This document shows, one piece after another, positions 1 to 10,415 of a DNA stretch of 64,000 nucleotides. The position numbers and the translations under genes were made by a program. The notes under the pieces are model-generated. The model was not told where the DNA came from and did no database searches. It was given only the letters and a program-made list of their open reading frames with translations. This stretch comes from Paraescarpia echinospica (lineage: Eukaryota > Annelida > Polychaeta > Sabellida > Siboglinidae). Where the stretch lies: assembly GCA_020002185.1 (NCBI GenBank), contig CM034533.1, forward strand, positions 37,370,833-37,434,832, read 5' to 3'. Numbering within the stretch: position 1 is the stretch's first letter; each line of letters opens with the position of its first letter.

Positions 1-541
1 TAAAATCCCCCATAATAATACAGTCCCGTTTGCTTACTTCCCTTATAGCGTTTTGTATTTTTTCATTCTCTTCTATGCTTATGTTTGGACTTCGATAAAC
101 TAACCCAACTGTTAACGTTGAGTTTCCTGTAACTATGTTACACCAAACAGCTTCTTCGCAATCTGCTTCTCTTTCTAATTTAATTTCATAAGCCTGAATA
201 GATTCTTTAATATATAAAATAACTCCACCTCCTTTTCTTCCTATTCTATCTTTCCTAAACATTACATATCCTGTCAGTCCCAATTCAGCATCTGATATAT
301 CGGTGGTGGTCCAGGATTCGGTTATACCTATTATATGAGGGTCAATATCTTCTACCATAATGTTTAGTTCATTTCTTTTGTTTACTATACTCCTTGCATT
401 TAAACAAACACATTTATATCCAGCTTCAGAAGAGTTTTCCAGACTGTTATTTGCTGATTCATTTGTGCTGTCTTTATCTATGCCTCCATTTTCAGGCTTT
501 TCTGTGAGTCCCCCCTGCGAATCTAGTTTAAATAGATGCAA
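1..541 (-). CDS. LINE ORF2 fragment, endonuclease domain (runs off window)
   Basis: An open minus-strand frame runs from about 541 to base 1. It starts with a Ser/Asn-rich linker, then shows the block CVCLNARSIVNKRNELNIMV, the catalytic-Glu block IIGITESW, the glycine-rich KGGGVILYIKES, and VGLVYRSPN, and reaches IIMGDF at the edge. These are the conserved blocks of the exonuclease-endonuclease-phosphatase fold that nicks target DNA in non-LTR retrotransposition. ORF1 ends at 523, so the two frames overlap slightly. No stop is seen, so this part may be recently active or young. Confidence 0.75.
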   Translation of the reverse strand, partial: MHLFKLDSQGGLTEKPENGGIDKDSTNESANNSLENSSEAGYKCVCLNARSIVNKRNELNIMVEDIDPHIIGITESWTTTDISDAELGLTGYVMFRKDRIGRKGGGVILYIKESIQAYEIKLEREADCEEAVWCNIVTGNSTLTVGLVYRSPNISIEENEKIQNAIREVSKRDCIIMGDF

Positions 542-1310
542 CCTGTCCCACTCTCAACAGATCGCAGCAGGTTCTCTGAGAAAACTGCTGCCCCCTTTCC
601 ACTAAGATGGAGGCCATCTCTCATGTACATATCTTCCCTCCCAACAAAGTATCCCCATAAATCTGTGAATCCCACCCCCTCTTCTTTACACATCTGCTCA
701 ACTAGTGCGTTGATCGCCATCCTCTTGCAGTTTCTATACTGGCAAAATTCCTGACAGAATAACCTGTTCAACTCTCGTCTTCTTTAGCTTCCTCACTAAC
801 TGTCTATACTTCTGTACTATCGCAGTTGTCCCCTCCCGGTCTGCATTATCTGTTCCTACATGTACCAGTATAGACCCCCCCTGCCATGTCCCAATACCTT
901 CTCTACCCTGTCAGTTACATGTTCAATCCTAGCCCCCGGTAAACAAACAACGTCTTTCTCATAATGGAGTCGCCCATAAACACCCTCTCTTTCCTCATTG
1001 CCCCCTCAATCACTGCCTTAGAATAGCTCCTTCTTCGGTTTGCATCTGTCTGGTTGTTGTCTTTCCCCCCTGTCGTCTTCTCTCCTGTCACATTCTCTTC
1101 CGATCCATTCTTTCTTGTCGCCTTTTCTCTTGTCACCATTCCTCCTGTCAGCGTCCCTTTTATCGACTTCTCTTCTATCACATTTGCTCTCACTTCCTTT
1201 CGTCCCTTCTTCTTTCGTCCCATCTCCTTTTCCTCTCTCCTCTCCCGTCCCATCTTCCCTCCCTCCTTCTCTTCGGTCACTTTCTTCCCTGTCACCTTCA
1301 CGCTTGTCAC
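523..1310 (-). pseudogene. LINE ORF1 with GDSL/SGNH hydrolase-like domain, frameshifted
   Basis: The N-terminal part (1310 to about 950) is very rich in Lys, Glu, Arg and Gly and reaches the block GDSIMRK, the nucleophile Ser block of SGNH hydrolases. A frame change near 950 leads into GARIEHVTDRVEKVLG. A second change near the G run at about 875 leads into VHVGTDNADREGTT. A small loss near 770 joins to MAINALVEQMCKEEG and DGLHLSGKG, the Asp-x-x-His block. All catalytic blocks are present but in three frames, so this copy cannot encode an intact ORF1 protein. The domain is thought to act in membrane or lipid interaction of the ORF1 particle. Confidence 0.7.
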
Positions 1311-1318
1311 TCTTATCT

Positions 1319-1920
1319 GTCATTGTCTCTTATCTGCCAGTGTCTCTTATCTGCCAGTGTCTCTTACCTGTCATTGTCTGTTATCTGTCATTGTCTCTTA
1401 TCTGTCAGTGTCTCTTATCTGTCATTGTCTCTTATCTATCATTGTCTCTTAACTGTCAGTGTCTCTTATCTGTCAGTGTCTCTTATCTGCCATTGTCTCT
1501 TATCTGTCATTGTCTCCTATCTGCCAGTGTCTCTTATCTGTCATTGTCTCTTATCTGTCAGTGTCTCTTACCTGTCGTTATCTCTTATTTGTTGTTGTGT
1601 TTCTTACCTGTTGTTATCTCCTATCTGTTGTTGTCGCTTATCTGCCATTATCTATCTGTTAAGTATCCTTGTCTTCAATTTGCTGTCTCTTTTCTGTCCT
1701 TGTCGTTGATGTGTTGTCATCTCTTATGTGCCCTTGTCACTTACCTGTCATTATCTATTATCTGTTAATGTCTCCTACCTGTCATTTTCTATTACCTGTT
1801 GTTATCTCTTACCTTTCGTTACCACTTACCTGTTGTCGTATCTTACCTGTCGTAAACACTTATCTGTTGTCTCTTAATTATCAGTTGTTGTCTCTTTTCT
1901 GTCTCTTAGCTGTCATTATC
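1319..1920. repeat. 17-bp minisatellite, degenerating rightwards
   Basis: Copies of a unit close to TGTCTCTTATCTGTCAT follow one another from 1319 to about 1670 and then decay to about 1920. Seventeen is not a multiple of three, so all three plus frames read nearly the same peptide (LICQCLLSV-like) and give overlapping artefact ORFs. The array abuts the 5' end of the minus-strand LINE and may be part of its 5' region. Confidence 0.85.
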
Positions 1921-2164
1921 TCTGTACTGTTTACCTTGTATAAATATTCTAGACATGTGTGGTCAGTTTCACATTATTATGCATTAAGCGTTCTTTTTTC
2001 AAAATGCCCATTTATGATTCCAAAGTCCATTTTCATGTTTTGCATATCACTTTGTAATTAATTATTTGGAAGGATTAATGTAAAAAAAAATTAAATACAT
2101 TGTTATGTGTTTAAGAAGCGACCACATGTCTAAATGTGATTATGCTGATATTTAACAAGATCTA

Positions 2165-3060
2165 ATAAGATGTAACAAGATTGCCACCCAGAGAATTAAC
2201 TCTAGATGGCAGTTGGGCAAGGAAGCCTTTTGGCTTATCCTGAGTCCAACCCTTTTTATTTACATGTATCCCACCCTTCTGATGTATGTGTCAAGTTTAT
2301 TTTTAAACATATTCACACTATTAGCACCCACACAATCAGCAAATAATTTGTTCCATTGATTTACAGTCCTTTGTGAAAATGAAAACTTTCTTATCTCTAA
2401 TCTACACTGCTCCTTTACTAATGCATCTTCATGTCCTCTAGTCCTTCGATCTTTCTTAACTGAGAAAAAAATATTTCTACCAATATCACTCAGTTTTTGT
2501 ATCATTTTAGGCATTCTCCTCTGTACTCTTTCTAGTATATATGTGTCCTTCTTGCGATATGGCCTCAACGCTTGTATACAATATTCTAAATGAGGTCTAA
2601 CTATTGTTTTGTACAGCGGTATTATTAGTTTTTTCCTTACACACTATATTTCGGCTAATTAATCCAAGGATTTGATTTTCCTTTGAAGCTGCAATTTCGC
2701 ACTGCTCTGAAACTTTCATATCAGCATTAATTGCTAACCCCATTGTATATTGTACATTTTCGTTCCCAAATAATGTGTGAAGGCAATTACATTTCCAAAA
2801 ATTGAACAACATTTGCCACTTTTCAGACTATTTGATCAACCTGTCAAGATCATCTTGTAAAAGCTGTCTATCTCCATCACATTTAATCCTTCTAAACACT
2901 TTTGTATCATCCGCAAATTTCAACACCTTGCTTGTTATATCATTGTCCAAATCGTTGATATATATTAAGAATACTATAGGTCCCAGTACTGATCCCTGTG
3001 GTACACCACTCAAAACTGATTTCCATTATGAAGCCTATCCATCAAATTTGTAATGCTACC
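2165..3060 (-). mobile_element. CR1-like LINE, 5'-truncated (RT fragment and 3' UTR)
   Basis: On minus, 3013-2828 holds the RT block [20 protein letters not shown] followed by [10 protein letters not shown] (the catalytic YADD-like motif as FADD). A shifted frame at 2812-2597 and then 2568-2260 holds the RT C-terminus with RVQRRMPKMIQ and FSFSQRTVNQWNKL. The frame ends in GYM and stops at 2260. The 3' UTR to about 2165 matches copies near 54343-54475 (+) and 20552-20680 (-). Frame changes show a dead copy. It may belong to the same family as the element at 1-1320. Confidence 0.8.
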
Positions 3061-3357
3061 CAGTATGTATTGATGTATTTCTTTTAGAAAGCCATATTTC
3101 ACATGCATGTTATATTGAGATGCGTAATTTACACTATGAAATATTCATAATATATGGCTTTATAGACATACAATATAATATGACCACTTTAGTAAAGACT
3201 GTTTTATTCTTTTATTTTCCATTTTGTGTCAATTTGGCCCCCAGTTTACCTGGCTACACTAACCTTCCTTTTTTAGAAAGGACGGGTAGAGTTTGTGTTG
3301 AATCTGAAACATTTGTATAGAGTAAAGACAGTAATTTGTGTGATTCTATGTTTGTAG
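3061..3357. other. Intron sequence before the first visible CACHD1-like exon
   Basis: No exon or repeat is recognised. The first visible exon starts in codon phase 2, so at least one upstream exon must exist, but none with matching phase and protein similarity is evident here. Confidence 0.4.
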
Positions 3358-3496
3358 ACCATGGTATGGTACTGCAGTGTCTCCACCTAAGTACATCATA
3401 CTTGCAATAGATGTTTCGGTTACAATGAAACCATTTTTCAATGTTGCCAAAGAAGTAGCAAGGATTTTCATCAAATCTTCAAACCCACTGGACCGC
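3358..3496 (+). CDS. CACHD1: CACHD1-like exon 1 of those seen: start of VWA domain
   Basis: Acceptor TTTGTAG before 3358 and donor GTGAGT after 3496. The first base completes a split Arg codon, giving RPWYGTAVSPPKYIILAIDV, like the RPWY-to-VWA junction of alpha2-delta proteins. The MIDAS-like motif is DVSVT, with Thr in the third position instead of Ser. Ends in phase 0. Confidence 0.85.
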
Positions 3497-6400
3497 GTGA
3501 GTGTGTTTTAGCGGAATTACAAAAAATCACATCATCATGTAATGTAGTGAAGAGTTTACCACACGACAATCAAAATTCTTTTGCGTCATCCTTATTTCTC
3601 TTTAAAAAAACTTTGTGGTCAATCAAATGTATGCATGTGCTTCCATGTATATGCTTATGTACAAGTGTGTGCGTGTGTGTGTGCATGTATGCGAGCACAT
3701 GTTTGTGTGTATTTAACTTTGTTTGAAGTACCCAAATCCTAATGACAGAGATCGATCCGATTTACTAGACTTTTAAACAGGACGTCTCTAAGTTGGAGAT
3801 TTGGTCATATTTATTAAGCAATGAATAAATAAGCAAGGTGTGTACAAACATTATGATCCTCACTGGTCTTTTCTAGATTCCATAATTATGTAGTGGTGTT
3901 TTAGAAACATTAGTAGAAATATAACATATATAAACATCTGTTACCATTGTTCTATTAAACAGATTACAGTAACAGGATATTCTTATGACAACGTTGTAAT
4001 CCCATACAAGGTGGGATTCTGCTATGACAATTACAAGCTGGGTGAAGCGACAGTGCCAAGTCAAATATTCTTACAGAAGTTCTTAGAGACCCTGTCTATT
4101 AACGGAGTGTCTCATTTTGCGGCTGTTTTGGATAAGATCTTCAGCTTCATCAACCATCCAGCTGATCGAGGTTAGTCATTTCTTGTGTGCTTGGTCCTGT
4201 TTCAATGTTTATTTAGGTAGGTAGGTAGGTAGGTAGGTTTTATTTGGAATTGTATAATGTAGATGTTATATGACCAATGGATTTGTCAGGCATGGGTCTG
4301 TGTTTGAATATTAACGGCTCATTTGATTTTTTACAAGGCTTCTGCTTGCCAATTAAATAGAATATGGGCAGGTGATCAGATATATCACTATATAATATGC
4401 CAGAATGAACAAATGGAGTTGTATGTCGTACATATGTTATCAATAAGGGTAGCGGATGTATGGGTGATACACGTTGGTTTGGTAATTGTTGGAATGGTGT
4501 TAGCAGCTAGGTGTAAGTATAGTAAGTCAGATGAAGGTTTATATGAGTCCATTTTTAGGTAGTCAAAATTTTTATCAGTGCCAATTATGACCTGATGGTT
4601 TGAGCATTGAATCTTATTTAGCATTGTCTCGTATCTTTGAATAGATGAAGACACATTTGAATTAGGGATTCGGTATATTTCACCAACGACTGATATTTGA
4701 CCATTAATGCTGGATTCGATAAATACAGATTCAAATACCCCCTCCACGAAGATATCAATATCTTCATGGTGATTATACTGAATATTATCACGTACATACA
4801 TCGGGACACCACCTTTAGATTTAAATTTCCTATTCTTGTAAATGAAATTATAATTAGGCAGTTTAAAAAGATGTGCATTGTTGTCATTTAAAAAGGTTTC
4901 ACATAATAAGATATAATCAATTTCAACACGAGCATCAGATAGCTGTGACAGTAATATTTTAAGTTGATCAAATTTTGATGAAAGTCCTTGTATATTTAGA
5001 TTGAGTACTTTGTGCAACAGGTATGGCAAAATTTAGCGGGAAGAATATTATGAACATCATAGTAATTACTATTTATATCAGCTAGATTAAAAGGATTTAA
5101 TTAACCTCTTCATTTTCAAACAAGTGCCTTATGTGTAACTCAGTATAATTACTTAACATTTCATCCATTGCTTCTTGAGTGTAATTAGCTTACGAATCAG
5201 ACAGTACTGTTAAGTCATAATAGAATGAAGATGCTATTGTGCTGAGGTTACGTAAGTACAAAATATGTTTCAACAGCCCCATTATACTCCAATACCAGGG
5301 CGCCAAAACCTTACCATGCAACTGATGTTTGCACCCCACACTGAATACATACCAACATATGTCAAAGAACAATAAGTATAAGTTTTTAAATTACGTACCA
5401 CACCGGGACAAACCAACATGCTAAAGAACAATAAATGAAAATACGTTTTTAAACTACTTACGCTATGTAATAATGACACTTAAGTCTAACATAATTATAT
5501 ATATATAGTTGTCTGTGTAGCAATCATTGTCAACAACGAAACAACAAATGAAAAGAAGATATACATTAAATGAAGTAACATCATGAATGATGAAAAGTTC
5601 ATTAATGACTTTTCCAAAATAAACCTCTCCTGGCCAGCTTCTCAGTAATTGAAGAAAAAAACAATTCAGAAATATGAAAATAATGTGCCTGCTTCTGTAT
5701 GTCATCATACTTGTAAAACAAATAATTATAGTTTTCACTTTACGAATATTGAAACAAGAATCGCAATAACAAAAAAAGATGAACATGTTTTACACCGACG
5801 TCTGACATCTCAGTCGTTGAATGGCGAGTGTCAGGGCAGGGGCGGGATCAACCCGCAGCTCGGTCACGCTAACACGATTTCGCGAAGTCCGAGTCTTAAA
5901 TCAGGACCACAATCGTGTTACGTGAAGTCAATTTCATATTGTCCCAGGCATTGTAATAGAAAGCAATGAGTTTATATCTGGCATTAAATTCCAAAGAGAA
6001 ACAATTGCATCAATATTGTAGGTAGGTTATCGGCAATTTCTTCTTCTCGAGTGCAAATTTCTTTTTTGAACAGTCATTTAAAACTTTTTATATTAGCCTA
6101 GGATAGACATAATTTCTAGGTTAAGCCAAGAAAACAAGGTTTTTTTAAATGTCAAGTTGTGACCACCATTCAACATTAAAAAAATGGAAAATGGGCACTT
6201 CTTTTCAACAAGAAATATGTTTATCAGTTGCCAATCTACATTCCAGACAGCTGTCTTGTCCTGGATGTTGTTGTCAGTCCATGTTCCAGACAGCTGTCTT
6301 GTCCTGGATGTTGTTGTCAATCTATGTTCCAGATCGCTTTATTGTCTTCATATCGGGTGGACTGCCTCAACAGAATAAAACGGACGTGTTGGAAAACATA

Positions 6401-9400
6401 CATTCCAGGAGGACATCTGTCAACAAAGATGTCACATTTGTGACAATTGACCTTGGTACATAGATTATCACATTATCAAAATTAAATTAGTTCACTGACA
6501 TGTTTTGGGAATTTTTAAATGCTGTTTTATTGGAAAGAAAATGTCTGCTATTTTGAATGAGCATTGTTTTTCAGGATATCCAAAAAATTACATCCTGAAA
6601 GGTATAGGCGAGGAGGTGAGTTTGAGCCAACAGTCTGGATCATAGAATATCAAATGGTATGTGTATGTTTTTAAATTATCACCATTCCTAAGTCAGATTG
6701 CCGATCCAGGCGATTTTTATATACTTCTCATACTTAGATCAGTTCATGTGTTTATTCTGGATGCTATGGTACTTAGGCTACATTAAGACGCAAGTAACTT
6801 TATAGACTGAAGTGAACGTAAATAAATATAGTTCATCCATGTTCACATCTCATCAGTTACTATTTAACTGTCATCTCGTTGCAGGAATTCTCTTTATTGT
6901 TGTAGTTATTCTATTTAGTGACACATTTATGTGTGAAACAAAGGAAACAGTTTTGGGGGTCTTGAGCTCGAAAGATTTGTAAACCCTTGCTTAAGGTTAC
7001 CTTAATTGGAGTTTATGTGTTGCATCTGAGCGTTTCAGTTTGGCAAATACATTTCATCAGAAGATGTGACGGTGCCTTACGATTACTTCCAAAAATTTCT
7101 TCGTCTCTTTGTCTACAAACCACGATCTAAAATCCTGTCGCCTGCGTTTATCGATTCTGTAACTGAGGGTAAGGGACAATCACACTACCACTGCATGTAC
7201 CAGAGGAAGTTACATTTAATACAGCACAGATCACTAGTCTGTAGCAAAACACTGACTGAACAGAAATTATCATATTTATTACATTAATAAATTGTAATCA
7301 TGTTTTATCCTACTTGAGATTAATTGTATAGGTTGACAGGATAGCAATACAAAGAAATGTAAATTCTTCTGCATACCAACAATATATGAGAAAGTTGTAT
7401 ATTTTTAAGAAAACTAATACTTTGATGTTGTCAGTGTAAGAAATAGTTGTCAGTGTGACTCTCTGGCCTACACAGAAGTGGTATCTTCTATGACCGAGCC
7501 CATCTTTGTGAAAGATCAGTTAGTGGCAGTGGCTGCAGTTGAAGTGAAAATGCATGACATCTTCCGTGAGTTCAGGAATCGTATCAGTGATACACACAGC
7601 TACGTGTTCATAATAGACAAGTTTGGCTTGATACGCTTCCATCCACATGTTCCGCGATTGGAGCGTCTTGTGCCCATTGGTGACATTGAGAAAGAAGCCC
7701 AGCAAGATGGAGTGATTGCTAGCATGTTGAGGTAGAGTGCTTGTTCACAACTCATATGAACCATCTGCCATGGAGTGATTGCTAGCATGTTGAGGTAGAG
7801 TGCTTGTTCACAACTCATATGAACCATCTGCCATGGAGTGATTGCTAGCATGTTGAGGTAGAGTGCTTGTTCACAACTCGTATGAACCATCTGCCATGGA
7901 GTGATTGCTAGCATGTTGAGGTAGAGTGCTTGTTCACAACTCGTATGAACCATCTGCCATGGAGTGATTGCTAGCATGTTGAGGTAGAGTGCTTGTTCAC
8001 AACTCGTATGAACCATCTGCCATGGAGTGATTGCTAGCATGTTGAGGTAGAGTGCTTGTTCACAACTCGTATGAACCATCTGCCATGGAGTGATTGCTAG
8101 CATGTTGAGGTAGAGTGCTTGTTCACAACTCATATGAACCATCTGCCATGGAGTGATTGCTAGCATGTTGAGGTAAAGTGCTTGTTCACAACTCGTATGA
8201 ACCATCTGCCATGGAGTGATTACTAGCATGTTGAGGTAGAGTGTTTGTTCACAACTCGTATGAATCATCTGCCATGGAGTGATTGCTAGCATGTTGAGGT
8301 AGAGTGCTTGTTCACAACTCATATGAATCATCTGCCATGGAGTGATTGCCAGCATGTCGAGGTAGAGTGCTTGTTCACAACTCACGTGAACCATCTGCCA
8401 TGGAGTGATTGCCAGCATGTTGAGGTAGAGTGCTTGTTCATAACTCACGTGAACCATCTGCCATGGAGTGATTGCCAGCATGTTGAGGTAGAGTGCTTGT
8501 TCATAACTCATATGAACCATCTGCCATGGAGTGATTGCTAGCATGTTGAGGTAGAGTGCTTGTTCACAACTCACGTGAACCATCTGCCATGGAGTGATTG
8601 CTAGCATGTTGAGGTAGAGTGCTTGTTCACAACTCATATGAACCATCTGCCATGGAGTGATTGCCAGCATGTTGAGGTAGAGTGCTTGTTCACAACTCAC
8701 GTGAACCATCTGCCATGGAGTGATTGCTAGCATGTTGAGGTAGAGTGCTTGTTCATAACTCACGTGAACCATCTGCCATGGAGTGATTGCTAGCATGTTG
8801 AGGTAGAGTGCTTGTTCACAACTCACGTGAACCATCTGCCATGGAGTGATTGCTAGCATGTTGAGGTAGAGTGCTTGTTCACAACTCGTATGAACCATCT
8901 GCCATGGAGTGATTGCTAGCATGTTGAGGTAGAGTGCTTGTTCACAACTCGTATGAACCATCTGCCATGGAGTGATTGCTAGCATGTTGAGGTAGAGTGC
9001 TTGTTCACAACTCGTATAAACCATCTGCCATGGAGTGATTGCTAGCATGTTGAGGTACAGTGCTTGTTCACAACTCGTATGAACCATCTGCCATGGAGTG
9101 ATTACTAGCATGTTGAGGTAGAGTGCTTGTTCACAACTCGTATGAATCATCTGCCATGGAGTGATTGCTAGCATGTTGAGGTAGAGTGCTTGTTCACAAC
9201 TCTTATGAATCATCTGCCATGGAGTGATTGCCAGCATGTTGAGGTAGAGTGCTTGTTCACAACTCATATGAACCATCTGCCATGGAGTGATTGCCAGCAT
9301 GTTGAGGTAGAGTGCTTGTTCACAACTCACGTGAACCATCTGCCATGGAGTGATTGCCAGCATGTTGAGGTAGAGTGCTTGTTCATAACTCACGTGAACC

Positions 9401-10324
9401 ATCTGCCATGGAGTGATTGCCAGCATGTTGAGGTAGAGTGCTTGTTCATAACTCATATGAACCATCTGCCATGGAGTGATTGCTAGCATGTTGAGGTAGA
9501 GTGCTTGTTCACAACTCACGTGAACCATCTGCCATGGAGTGATTGCTAGCATGTTGAGGTAGAGTGCTTGTTCACAACTCACATGAACCATCTGCCATGG
9601 AGTGATTGCCAGCACGTTGAGGTAGAGTGCTTGTTCACAACTCACGTGAACCATCTGCCATGGAGTGATTGCCAGCATGTTGAGGTAGAGTGCTTGTTCA
9701 TAACTCACGTGAACCATCTGCCGTGGAGTGATTGCTAGCATGTTGAGGTAGAGTGCTTGTTCACAACTCACGTGAACCATCTGCCATGGAGTGATTGCTA
9801 GCATGTTGAGGTAGAGTGCTTGTTCACAACGCATATGAACCATCTGCCATGGAATGATTGCTAGCATGTTGAGGTAGAGTGCTTGTTCACAACTCACGTG
9901 AACCATCTGTTACATGTCTCTTTATCAGTCGAGCTCTTTCCATCTGTCTGTCTCCATCCATTGGTCCGCCCATCCGTCCATCAATCTCTCAGTCGATCTG
10001 TCTATCCATTAGCCTGGTGCCTTCCATCTGTCAGCCTATCTGTCTGATTATCCATCAGCATGTCAGTCTGTTTATCAGCCTGTCTGTCTTTCCATCAGTC
10101 AGCCTGTCTTTCTGTCTGTCCACCCACCAGTCTGTATGTCTGTCTGTCCGTCAGCCTGTCTGTCTTTCCGTCAGTCCGTGTATTTGTCAGCTCATCTCTT
10201 ACTCTCACACTATCTACCTGACCACCCATCTGCCTGTGTGTTTGTCTGTGTGTATATCTGTCAGTCTGTCTGTTTGTCTGTCTATCTGGGTGGCTGTCTG
10301 TCTGTCTGTCTGTCCATCTGAGTG

Positions 10325-10415
<91 letters not shown>

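Larger units (their letters stand above)
1..1320 (-). mobile_element. CR1-like non-LTR retrotransposon (LINE), 5' part
   Basis: Read on the minus strand, this stretch has a basic, Lys/Arg/Glu-rich ORF1 start near 1310, a GDSL/SGNH-hydrolase-like ORF1 domain down to about 523, and then an open endonuclease frame that leaves the window at base 1. This ORF1-esterase plus apurinic-endonuclease order is known from CR1-type LINEs. ORF1 is broken by frameshifts; the visible part of ORF2 is open. The reverse transcriptase would lie left of the window. A 17-bp tandem repeat abuts the 5' end at 1319. Confidence 0.8.

Noticed and set aside
1040..1768. 242-residue plus-strand ORF with Leu/Ser/Cys repeats
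   Set aside because: All three frames give the same kind of peptide from a 17-bp repeat; low-complexity artefact.
6149..6332. Coding use of the ORF upstream of exon 3
   Set aside because: It is the 43-bp repeat read through; the acceptor at 6332 gives the correct phase with exon 2.
7600..9906. 768-residue minus-strand open frame as a repetitive protein gene
   Set aside because: It is the complement of a 63-bp array inside an intron, has no splice or promoter support, and its uninterrupted frame follows from the unit length being a multiple of three.
7700..9909. let-7-like hairpins because TGAGGTAG recurs
   Set aside because: Only the eight seed bases match; the following bases do not resemble let-7 and no hairpin partner is present.
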